This document shows positions 17,237 to 23,764 of a stretch of DNA of 41,871 bases, piece by piece (within the stretch, counting starts at the first letter, position 1; each line of letters opens with the position of its first letter). The stretch lies in contig JAAFIM010000028.1 of assembly GCA_013297745.1 (NCBI GenBank), positions 1 through 41,871 of the forward strand, in the 5' to 3' direction. The notes beneath the pieces were generated by a model. The model worked only from the letters and a program-made list of their open reading frames with translations. It did no database searches and was not told where the DNA came from. Made by a program: the position numbers and the translations under genes. This DNA is from Chitinophagales bacterium. GTDB lineage: Bacteria; Bacteroidota; Bacteroidia; Chitinophagales; Saprospiraceae.

Positions 17237-17803
17237 ATGAAAAATTTAACCCTTTTTGTAAGTTATAATCCCAATATCGGCGATGAACAAACTTTAGCTA
17301 TTCGTATTCATACTATAGGTGTGGCTAATGGATTGACTATGTTTTTGCCCGACCGTTTCAATTCTATAAATGAATTAGATGCAAATACCAAAACAAGGAT
17401 AGCGTCAGCAGATTATTATTTAGTTTTTGCTTTAAGCAATAAATTGAGCGAAGCGGTAAAAGCAGAAATTCAATTTGCGAGCCAACATATAGACAAAAGT
17501 AATATCATAGTGGTTTATGATGATAAAAAAATGCAAAAATTATCTTTGGAGGCTGGTATTTCGGTAGTGGTTTGCAATTTGGAAGAAGAGGATGCAGAAC
17601 AGATTAGCGAGCGGCTGTTTAAATTAGTTTTTGAGAAGCGAAAAATAGCTATTGCTGCCGCCCAACAGAAAGCGATACAAGAAAAACAAAAAACAGAAAT
17701 TAAACAATTAGAGGTAGAAAATAAAAATTTAAAACTTTTTTTGGCGGTAATGGTGTTTGCTGTGGCTTTATTTGCGCTAATGAAAATCAGTAAATCTAAA
17801 TAA
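17237..17803 (+). CDS. TIR-like protein with coiled coil and C-terminal membrane anchor
   Basis: The 188-residue product starts with LTLFVSYNPNIGDEQTLAIR, matching the first strand and helix of TIR domains (FVSY), then GLTMFLPDR (second strand), TRIASADYYLVFALS (DD-like strand) and LSEAVKAEIQFA, where Glu77 falls where NAD-cleaving TIRs keep their catalytic Glu. NIIVVYDD is a further strand. Residues 130-166 look like a coiled coil and 167-183 a single membrane helix with a Lys-rich end, so the protein is predicted to be tail-anchored with the TIR-like domain in the cytoplasm. The start at 17237 was chosen because the promoter box lies at 17190. Its TAA overlaps the ATG of the PIN gene (TAATG), indicating translational coupling. 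The TIR call rests on motif reading; another flavodoxin-like fold is possible. Confidence 0.65.
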   Translation: MKNLTLFVSYNPNIGDEQTLAIRIHTIGVANGLTMFLPDRFNSINELDANTKTRIASADYYLVFALSNKLSEAVKAEIQFASQHIDKSNIIVVYDDKKMQKLSLEAGISVVVCNLEEEDAEQISERLFKLVFEKRKIAIAAAQQKAIQEKQKTEIKQLEVENKNLKLFLAVMVFAVALFALMKISKSK

Positions 17804-18429
17804 TGCCTTTCCCCAACGCTATTTTTGATAATACCGTTTTCAACATCGCTGCGCAAATTTCAAGTTGTGATTTAATCGCTTTGTCTGGTACTTTTTTATT
17901 CCAGCAAATTTTAGTCCCACAACAAATTTTGGCAGAAATGCAGCAGTTTCCCGCACAATACGATATGATAGCAGGCGCGAAAATGCAAAAATATACGGAA
18001 TTTATAAGCAAAAAGAGACTAAGTTTGGAATTGTGTGTTACGTATGACCCGATTACTCTTGCTTTTTTAGCCACTCAAAACAATATAGACAAAGGAGAGG
18101 CAGAAGCGATAGCGCAAGCCCAGCATAGGCAGATTTACGTATTTTTTACTGATGATGAAAAATTTATATCCAACTTACCCATTTCTTACCAACATATTCG
18201 CTGTTATCCAACCCTATTTTTGATAATTTTATTGGATATAAATGATCTTTTACCCAATTATGCCCAAATTATAAAAGAGTATTTTGATTATAAACCCTTG
18301 CCTTTGAAGAGTGGAAAAACTGACTTTAGAAATTTATATAAACAGGGGCTTGAATATTATAGTTCGCGACCTGATAAAAAAATAATCAGCAAAAAAACGA
18401 GTTTTAAACAACTGAATATCAACATATAG
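17803..18429 (+). CDS. PIN-like (predicted RNase) protein coupled to the TIR-like gene
   Basis: The 208-residue product shows the PIN acidic pattern: Asp9 in IFDNTVF, Glu45 in PQQILAEM, Glu99/Glu101 in IDKGEAEAIAQA, and Asp117/Asp118 in VFFTDDEKF. The GEAEAI and TDD spacing resembles DUF3368/VapC-type PIN domains, single-strand ribonucleases often used as toxins. About 70 residues follow the domain (DYKPLPLKSGK...), longer than usual VapC proteins. The ATG overlaps the upstream stop by one base. No VapB- or UPF0175-type antitoxin is beside it; the only partner is the membrane TIR-like protein. pckA starts 36 nt downstream with no clear terminator between. Confidence 0.7.
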   Translation: MPFPNAIFDNTVFNIAAQISSCDLIALSGTFLFQQILVPQQILAEMQQFPAQYDMIAGAKMQKYTEFISKKRLSLELCVTYDPITLAFLATQNNIDKGEAEAIAQAQHRQIYVFFTDDEKFISNLPISYQHIRCYPTLFLIILLDINDLLPNYAQIIKEYFDYKPLPLKSGKTDFRNLYKQGLEYYSSRPDKKIISKKTSFKQLNINI

Positions 18430-18465
18430 CACAATATTATTTTTCAAAATAAAAATAACAACAAA

Positions 18466-20079
18466 ATGAGCGTAGAGCTTAAAAATCCTGTAGCCGAATT
18501 AGCTAAAATAGGTTTGGAACACTTGGGCAATATCCGTTGGAACTTGTCCGCTGCTGCTTTAATCGAGCAAAGTTTGCTTTCTGGCGAGGCGCAATTGTCA
18601 GACACGGGCGCATTGGTGATTAAAACGGGTGAATTTACGGGGCGCGCGCCTGAAGACCGTTTTGTGGTCAAAGATGAGCTAACCGCCAACACTGTAGATT
18701 GGGGGAAGGTGAATATCACTTTTGAACCCGCCAAATTTGAGGCTTTATACCAAAAAGTAGCCGCTTATTTGCAAGACAAAGAGGTATTCGTGCGCGATGC
18801 TTACGTTTGTGCTGATGCGGATTATCGCCTCAATGTGCGGGTAGTTGCGCAAAAAGCTTGGGGGGCTTTGTTCTGTTACAATATGTTTATGCGCCCAAGC
18901 GAGGAAGAGTTGCTTAACCATAATCCAGAATGGACTATAGTTTGTGCGCCAGAGTTTAAGGCAAATCCTGCTATAGATGGTACGCGCAGAAGTAATTTTG
19001 TGGTGGTGAATTTTAGCAAAAAAATAGTGCTAATCGGGGGAACGGGTTATACGGGTGAGATGAAAAAATCCATTTTCTCCATTCTTAACTATGTGTTGCC
19101 TGCTCAACGCGGGGTGTTGTCTATGCACTGCTCGGCGAATATCGGGCGTGAAAATGGGGATACGGCTGTATTTTTTGGTTTGTCGGGAACGGGCAAAACC
19201 ACCCTTTCGGCTGACCCCAACCGCAATCTTATCGGCGACGATGAACACGGTTGGTCAGATAAGGGAATTTTCAACTTTGAAGGGGGCTGCTATGCCAAAA
19301 CGATTAACCTTTCTGCTGAGAATGAACCTGAGATTTACAACGCTATCCGTTATGGTGCTTTGTTGGAAAATGTAGAATTTTACCCCAATACCCGCACTGT
19401 AGATTATGCTAGCAATAAAATCAGCGAAAATACCCGCGTTTCTTACCCGCTTTATTTTATAGATAATGCCGTTAATCCCGCTATTGGTGGTATTCCCAAA
19501 AATATATTCTTTTTGACTTGTGATGCGTTCGGGGTATTGCCTCCAATCGCTAAATTAAGCGCGGGACAGGCTATGTATCATTTCATCTCTGGTTATACGG
19601 CCAAAGTAGCTGGTACAGAAACGGGCGTAACTGAGCCTAAAAAGACCTTTTCGGCTTGCTTCGGTGCGCCATTCTTGCCCTTGCATCCGACCAAATACGC
19701 GGAAATGTTGGGCGAAAAGATGAAAAAACACGATGTCAACATTTGGTTGGTCAATACGGGCTGGTCTGGTGGTGGTGTGGGCGTGGGCAAACGTATGTCT
19801 ATCAAATATACCCGCGCTTTGATTACGGCTGCTCTAAACGGCGAGTTGGAAAAAGTAAATTTTGAAACTATGCCCATTTTCGGCTTGTCTATTCCCACCT
19901 CTTGCGCGAATGTGCCCGCTGAAATTTTGAACCCCAAAAATACTTGGGCGGATAAAGCAGCTTATGACAACAAAGCGCAATCTTTGGCGAATGATTTTGT
20001 CAATAATTTTGAAAAGTATAAAGCGCAAGCGAATGCGGAGATATTGGCTGCTGCGCCAACGGCTACTGTTCCCGCTTAA
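18466..20079 (+). CDS. pckA: Phosphoenolpyruvate carboxykinase (ATP)
   Basis: Converts oxaloacetate + ATP to phosphoenolpyruvate + CO2 + ADP in gluconeogenesis. The 537-residue length matches the ATP-dependent family. Visible motifs: GRAPEDRFVV (substrate-binding Arg), SMHCSANIG (metal-binding His region), the P-loop GLSGTGKTT at residues 238-246, the kinase-2 motif IGDDEHGW, and FEGGCYAKTINL. The ATG follows an AT-rich leader. The preceding PIN gene ends 36 nt upstream; cotranscription with it would be surprising functionally, and a strong TAnnTTTG box was not found in the short gap. Confidence 0.97.
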   Translation: MSVELKNPVAELAKIGLEHLGNIRWNLSAAALIEQSLLSGEAQLSDTGALVIKTGEFTGRAPEDRFVVKDELTANTVDWGKVNITFEPAKFEALYQKVAAYLQDKEVFVRDAYVCADADYRLNVRVVAQKAWGALFCYNMFMRPSEEELLNHNPEWTIVCAPEFKANPAIDGTRRSNFVVVNFSKKIVLIGGTGYTGEMKKSIFSILNYVLPAQRGVLSMHCSANIGRENGDTAVFFGLSGTGKTTLSADPNRNLIGDDEHGWSDKGIFNFEGGCYAKTINLSAENEPEIYNAIRYGALLENVEFYPNTRTVDYASNKISENTRVSYPLYFIDNAVNPAIGGIPKNIFFLTCDAFGVLPPIAKLSAGQAMYHFISGYTAKVAGTETGVTEPKKTFSACFGAPFLPLHPTKYAEMLGEKMKKHDVNIWLVNTGWSGGGVGVGKRMSIKYTRALITAALNGELEKVNFETMPIFGLSIPTSCANVPAEILNPKNTWADKAAYDNKAQSLANDFVNNFEKYKAQANAEILAAAPTATVPA

Positions 20080-20097
20080 TGGGCTAAGTCTGTTGAT

Positions 20098-20141
20098 AAA
20101 AAAAATCCCTTTTCCAAGTCTGGAGAAGGGATTTTTTTTTA
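20098..20141 (+). terminator. Intrinsic terminator after pckA
   Basis: AAATCCCTTTTCC and GGAGAAGGGATTT form a strong hairpin with one mismatch around AAGTCT, followed by a run of T. Confidence 0.9.
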
Positions 20142-20145
20142 TTTA

Positions 20146-20473
20146 GTTGCTTGTGTGCAGAATAAAGTTGCTTGTGTGCAAAATAAAGTTGCTTGTGTGC
20201 AAAATAAAGTTGCTTGTGTGTAAAATAAAGTTGCTTGTGTGTAAAATAAAGTTGCTTGTGTGTAAGATAAAGTTGCTTGTGTGCAGAATAAAGTTGCTTG
20301 TGTGTAGAATAAAGTTGCTTGTGTGTAGAATAAAGTTGCTTGTGTGTAGAATAAAGTTGCTTGTGTGTAAAATAAAGTTGCTTGTGTGTAAAATAAAGTT
20401 GCTTGTGTGTAAAATAAAGTTGCTTGTGTGTAAAATAAAGTTGCTTGTGTGTAAAATAAAGTTGCTTGTGTGG
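20146..20473. repeat. 21-bp tandem repeat array (15 full copies plus a partial)
   Basis: The unit GTTGCTTGTGTGTAAAATAAA repeats exactly every 21 bp from 20146 to 20460, followed by a partial copy. Variation is limited to the four bases after GTGTG (CAGA, CAAA, TAAA, TAAG, TAGA); the rest is invariant. It reads open on both strands because 21 is a multiple of 3, but no start or codon signal suggests a real protein. The array begins right after the pckA terminator and ends about 20 bp before the RAYT promoter box. The sequence is unrelated to the 21-bp array at position 22. Confidence 0.97.
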
Positions 20474-20491
20474 AATTTCAAATTTATTTAA

Positions 20492-20499
20492 TATCTTTG
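20492..20499 (+). promoter_or_regulatory. -7 promoter box of the RAYT gene
   Basis: TATCTTTG followed by C, an exact TAnnTTTG match, 27 nt before the ATG and immediately after the tandem repeat. Confidence 0.65.
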
Positions 20500-20526
20500 C
20501 TGTTGGAATAAAATAGAAAAAATAAT

Positions 20527-21165
20527 ATGGAAACAAAAACGGTGTTGTTATTAGAAAATTGCTATCACATTTATAATCAAGCTAATGGAGAGGATAATTT
20601 ATTCAGAAATGATGAAAATTATCGCTATTTTTTAGGTAAATATAAAGAGTATTTGAGCAGTATTTTTGAAACTTATGCTTATTGTTTGATGCCTAATCAC
20701 TTCCATTTATTGATAAAAATACAAAATATGGAAACGATTTGTAACTATTATCAACAGCATAAAAAAATAGATATTAGCCAAGATGCTAACAAGGCGCAAA
20801 TTGTTGATAAATTTGTTATTCAGCAACTTTCTAATTTTTTTAACGCTTATGCAAAGGCGTATAATAAACAATACAAAAGGCGCGGGGCTGTATTTTGTGG
20901 GAATTTTAAGCGAAAATGTGTAAATGATACGGATTATTTTGTAAATTTATTGCGCTACATACACCGAAACCCGATAAAACACGGTTTTGTGGATAATATA
21001 TTGGATTGGAAATATAGTTCTTTTCAAAATTATGTGCTGGGAAAAGCGGGCGGATTGAATATCCAAGAGGGGTTGAATTTATTTGCGAATATAGAAGAGT
21101 TTAAACAATTTCATTCCGCGAAAGGGGGAAATAATAATAGAACGTTGGATGTTGATGATTTTTAA
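20527..21165 (+). CDS. REP-associated tyrosine transposase (RAYT, IS200-like Y1 family)
   Basis: RAYTs are single-copy, domesticated relatives of IS200/IS605 transposases that cut single-stranded REP palindromes. The 212-residue product has the HUH motif at His58-Phe-His60 (MPNHFHLLIK), the helix with the candidate nucleophile (NAYAKAYNKQYKRRG; Tyr108 or Tyr112), then GAVFCGNFKRK and YIHRNPIKHGFV, all typical. The length is normal and the gene appears intact. No IS-like flanking ends were seen. Candidate targets lie nearby: a perfect 17-bp-arm palindrome at 21174-21208, and four palindromes at 22084-22240. Confidence 0.9.
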   Translation: METKTVLLLENCYHIYNQANGEDNLFRNDENYRYFLGKYKEYLSSIFETYAYCLMPNHFHLLIKIQNMETICNYYQQHKKIDISQDANKAQIVDKFVIQQLSNFFNAYAKAYNKQYKRRGAVFCGNFKRKCVNDTDYFVNLLRYIHRNPIKHGFVDNILDWKYSSFQNYVLGKAGGLNIQEGLNLFANIEEFKQFHSAKGGNNNRTLDVDDF

Positions 21166-21173
21166 ATTTGGTT

Positions 21174-21208
21174 TAGACCTTGAAGGTTTTTAAAACCTTC
21201 AAGGTCTA
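21174..21208. repeat. Perfect 35-bp palindrome between convergent genes
   Basis: TAGACCTTGAAGGTTTT and its exact complement flank a single central T. It lies 8 bp after the RAYT stop and 18 bp before the end of the DUF4292 gene. It could act as a bidirectional terminator although it lacks a following T-run, or as a REP-type target of the transposase. Confidence 0.8.
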
Positions 21209-21226
21209 TGCTAGTAGTTGAAAAAA

Positions 21227-21979
21227 TTAATCGCTGATGACTTTATAATGGTCGGGGATTTCAAAATTGACGGCATCGGGGGCGGTCAATTCTATGCGGG
21301 AATAGTCTATTTTAATACGGCTGCGGCCTGCTTCTGGGCTGGTCAAAAATAATTCTACTTCGTGTGCTATAGATTGATTTTCAACGGGTTGATAGTTGTA
21401 AAAATTGGCTTCCAAAGTATATGCGCCGATGATGGCGTTGAGGCGGGCGAGGCTGTAATCCGAATTAAGGTATAAATCCAATTCCAACTGCTCATTTTTG
21501 CCCGCGAGATGATAGTATAAAGTATCTTGGCTGCTGTTGAAGTTTAATTTATCCAACCATATAGAATTACCGACGACCAATTGTTGAAAATCGGTGAAAA
21601 TAAAGGGAATTTGCAACTGTTGGGCGAGGAAAGAAAAGGGTTTTTTGTTGTATTCGTTGTTTTGGCGGTCTAAAACTTCCACATATTTGGGGGTAATTTG
21701 TGCGCGTGCGCCCTCTACGCTCACTTTTTTGAACACAAACCAGCTTAAACTGTCCCGTTTCTGTTTGATTTGTACGGAAAAGCTAACATCTTGTTCTTTG
21801 CTTTCTAATTTAACTTTGGCTTTGGCTACAAACCATTCGTAGTTCAACTGTCGGCTTTGTAGTTGAGATAGCAAAAAGCGGGCTGGTTGTGGGGGTAAAG
21901 TTTTGGCTTTGGCTATTTTGCTGGGTGTTTTGCAGGCGAATAGGGCGAGGAGGAATAGTATGGGGAGGAGGATTTTCAT
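21227..21979 (-). CDS. DUF4292 lipoprotein (LolA/LppX-like fold)
   Basis: The 250-residue product has a lipobox (LFAC, Cys16) and then a single beta-rich domain: NYEWFVAKAKVKLES, FSVQIKQKRDSLSWFVFKKVSVEGARAQITP, and a C-terminal RIKIDYSRIEL...FEIPDHYKVI. This fits DUF4292, a Bacteroidota family with a LolA-like half-barrel expected to bind lipids or lipoproteins at the periplasmic face. In other Bacteroidota the family is often near TPR and M23 genes; here it stands alone. A 15-bp repeat lies directly upstream of its start. Confidence 0.8.
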   Translation of the reverse strand: MKILLPILFLLALFACKTPSKIAKAKTLPPQPARFLLSQLQSRQLNYEWFVAKAKVKLESKEQDVSFSVQIKQKRDSLSWFVFKKVSVEGARAQITPKYVEVLDRQNNEYNKKPFSFLAQQLQIPFIFTDFQQLVVGNSIWLDKLNFNSSQDTLYYHLAGKNEQLELDLYLNSDYSLARLNAIIGAYTLEANFYNYQPVENQSIAHEVELFLTSPEAGRSRIKIDYSRIELTAPDAVNFEIPDHYKVISD

Positions 21980-21980
21980 T

Positions 21981-22023
21981 TTTTTGTAGTAAGATTTTTT
22001 GTAGCAAGATTTTTTGTAGCAAG
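21981..22023. repeat. 15-bp direct repeat upstream of the DUF4292 gene
   Basis: AAGATTTTTTGTAGC occurs twice in tandem (21991-22020), with a partial copy on each side. It lies directly before the start codon of the DUF4292 gene on the minus strand, in its leader. Confidence 0.8.
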
Positions 22024-22083
22024 TAGTAAGATATAAAGTAGAAGTTGTTTAGTATGCTTTTTTTATTTTTTAATTTCTCTGTG

Positions 22084-22240
22084 TTGTGCGGGACTAAAGT
22101 CCCAGCACAATTGAGATTTAGGATTTTTTCGCGCTTTTGGGGCTAAAGCCCCGCGCGTTCTATAGTTTTATCAATCAATACCAACGGGTTTTAACCCGTT
22201 GAAGGACAAAAAAGCGATTACAATAGACTTTAGTCTGTTG
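22084..22240. repeat. Cluster of four small palindromes with a shared TAAA/TTTA core (REP-like)
   Basis: Within the 433-bp gap 21980-22412 are four hairpins: GGGAC-TAAA-GTCCC with outer TTGTGC/GCACAA (22084-22110); GGGGC-TAAA-GCCCC with outer GCGC/GCGC (22131-22157); CAACGGGTT-TT-AACCCGTTG (22182-22201); and AGACT-TT-AGTCT with outer CAA/TTG (22221-22240). Stems differ while the centre stays TAAA or its complement in three of four. This pattern fits small palindromes moved or shaped by a RAYT, one of which lies 1 kb away. The remainder of the gap is AT-rich. Confidence 0.75.
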
Positions 22241-22373
22241 CTTAAAAGACGTAAACAGTTATTTTTCTTAATTAAAAATGTAAAAAAATTCTTACTAAAC
22301 AACTTTATATAGAGATAGGGGAGATTTATAAACAAACGGAGTTAAGTTTTAAAAAAAATTAAAACAACTAAAT

Positions 22374-22408
22374 AACAACTAACAACTAACAACTAACAAC
22401 TAACAACT
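22374..22408. repeat. 7-bp tandem repeat (AACAACT x5)
   Basis: Five exact copies of AACAACT directly precede the 3' end of the glycosyltransferase gene on the minus strand. A simple-sequence repeat outside the coding region. Confidence 0.9.
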
Positions 22409-22412
22409 ATTC

Positions 22413-23675
22413 TTATCTTTTGGTGGGTGTCCAAATGCCTTGATTGCCGCCGCGCAAATAGCGGAAAAAGCCGATGACAAAAGCTAAATTCATCAGCAAA
22501 AAGTAAGCCAAAAACCGCAACGGGCGTATATGCAAGCCAATTTTGGAAAATAGAAAATCTAAAATTATGGGTAAAAATAAACTTGCGTTAGCGGTTATAA
22601 ACAGATAAAAATAGGTTTGGCTTTCTGGGTATAAAAAAGTGAGTAGCGCAGTTAGCAGATAGTTGATAATTATCATAAAACCGCCCAACCAGCGCAAAAC
22701 TTTATGGCTGATGAACACAAAAGACAACAATAAGCGTTTTTTATACCACAAAAAAGCGCGAAAAGCGGCTAAATTGTAAAAATTGCCTGTAGCTATGCGC
22801 GTTTTTCGCCTAAATTCGTCCGATAAATGGGCTGGATTATTCTCATAACAAACCGCTTCTAAGTCGCTCACTGCGTCTATATTTTGCCCAAAAGCTGCCA
22901 TTGCGATATAAAAATCATCCACCAAAACTTTTGGGGGCAAAGGTTGGTACAAATCCGCCCGCAACGCATAACAGCCGCCCATTGCGCCCAACATCAAACC
23001 CCATAATTCGCCCTCGTAATGCTTAACTTTTGCTTCTGATGATAGGTAGGTTTGTTCGGCAGCAGCTACGCCCGCTTGGTTGTTTTTTTGTTCGGCTTTG
23101 TAGGGTAAAATCAAACTATCCACCAAACCTATTTTTTTATCCGTTACAAAATGCTGCGCCAACAACCGAAAAGCCGAAGGGCTGGGGATAACGTTGGCAT
23201 CGTTGAGGATAAAAACGTGCTGATTGGGTGCTATGTTCAATTTTTGGGCGTATAAAAGTGCGGCTTGTGCCAAATCGTTGATAACGCTGGGTTTGCCCCT
23301 GCGTTGTGCAAAAGGGAAAAAATGCAGGTGTATTTTTTGCTTTGCAAATTGGGTCAAAATGGGGTTGGTTTGGTCTGTAGAAGCGTCTGAACCGATAAAA
23401 AAATGTATTTTGGAATAGGGATAATCTGTTTGTAATAAGGCGTTTATCTTCTCTGTGATTACTTTTTCCTCGTTGTGGGCTGCTATCAACACGGAGACGA
23501 AAGGAAGTTGATTAAAGTCAATTTTGGCGTTCTGTTTGGCTAATTTGTGGCGCGTATATTCCCAATTTTTCGCCCTTTTTTTGTATAAATAGGTTAATAA
23601 AAGCGGGTATAAAGCGTATGTATAAGCCAATAAAAAGCAGAATAAGGCGATTAGGAGGAGTATAAAAATATCCAT
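22413..23675 (-). CDS. Membrane glycosyltransferase family 2
   Basis: The 420-residue product has an N-terminal membrane helix (about 2-30), a cytoplasmic GT2 domain (SVLIAAHNEEKVI; IGSDASTDQT; LNDANVIP as the DxD-like motif; VDDFYI as the acidic motif; RRKTRIATGNF in the acceptor-side motif position), and several C-terminal membrane helices (from about 315). This architecture is shared with processive or polysaccharide-building GT2 enzymes such as IcaA-like proteins. The donor sugar and acceptor cannot be told from sequence. Its promoter is at 23693-23700. Another glycosyltransferase lies 1.9 kb upstream on the same strand, suggesting a former surface-polysaccharide cluster. Confidence 0.9.
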   Translation of the reverse strand: MDIFILLLIALFCFLLAYTYALYPLLLTYLYKKRAKNWEYTRHKLAKQNAKIDFNQLPFVSVLIAAHNEEKVITEKINALLQTDYPYSKIHFFIGSDASTDQTNPILTQFAKQKIHLHFFPFAQRRGKPSVINDLAQAALLYAQKLNIAPNQHVFILNDANVIPSPSAFRLLAQHFVTDKKIGLVDSLILPYKAEQKNNQAGVAAAEQTYLSSEAKVKHYEGELWGLMLGAMGGCYALRADLYQPLPPKVLVDDFYIAMAAFGQNIDAVSDLEAVCYENNPAHLSDEFRRKTRIATGNFYNLAAFRAFLWYKKRLLLSFVFISHKVLRWLGGFMIIINYLLTALLTFLYPESQTYFYLFITANASLFLPIILDFLFSKIGLHIRPLRFLAYFLLMNLAFVIGFFRYLRGGNQGIWTPTKR

Positions 23676-23692
23676 TCGGGTAAAATTTGGGG

Positions 23693-23700
23693 CAAAGGTA
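23693..23700 (-). promoter_or_regulatory. -7 promoter box of the GT2 gene
   Basis: On the minus strand this reads TACCTTTG followed by C, an exact TAnnTTTG match 17 nt upstream of the ATG. Confidence 0.65.
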
Positions 23701-23721
23701 GGGTTTTTTGATAAATTGCTA

Positions 23722-23752
23722 ATAAAAAAAAGCCCCCAATTGATTGGAGGCT
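23722..23752 (-). terminator. Terminator of the coiled-coil membrane protein gene
   Basis: AGCCCCCAAT and ATTGGAGGCT form an imperfect hairpin; on the minus strand it is followed by eight T. The 31-bp sequence is repeated with one mismatch at 25494-25524. Confidence 0.85.
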
Positions 23753-23764
23753 GTGGAATTATTG

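Noticed and set aside
18466-20079. pckA as a functional part of the TIR-like/PIN unit
   Set aside because: pckA is a housekeeping metabolic gene; short spacing alone does not support shared function.
20084-20536. Open frames on both strands through the second tandem array
   Set aside because: Same cause: a 21-bp unit stays open in several frames; they also run over the pckA terminator and the RAYT promoter.
20527-21165. Active insertion sequence of the IS200/IS605 type
   Set aside because: The protein motifs fit a RAYT, and no matching left and right IS ends or TnpB gene are present.
22084-22240. CRISPR-like array
   Set aside because: The palindromes differ in sequence and spacing; there are no identical repeats with unique spacers and no cas genes.
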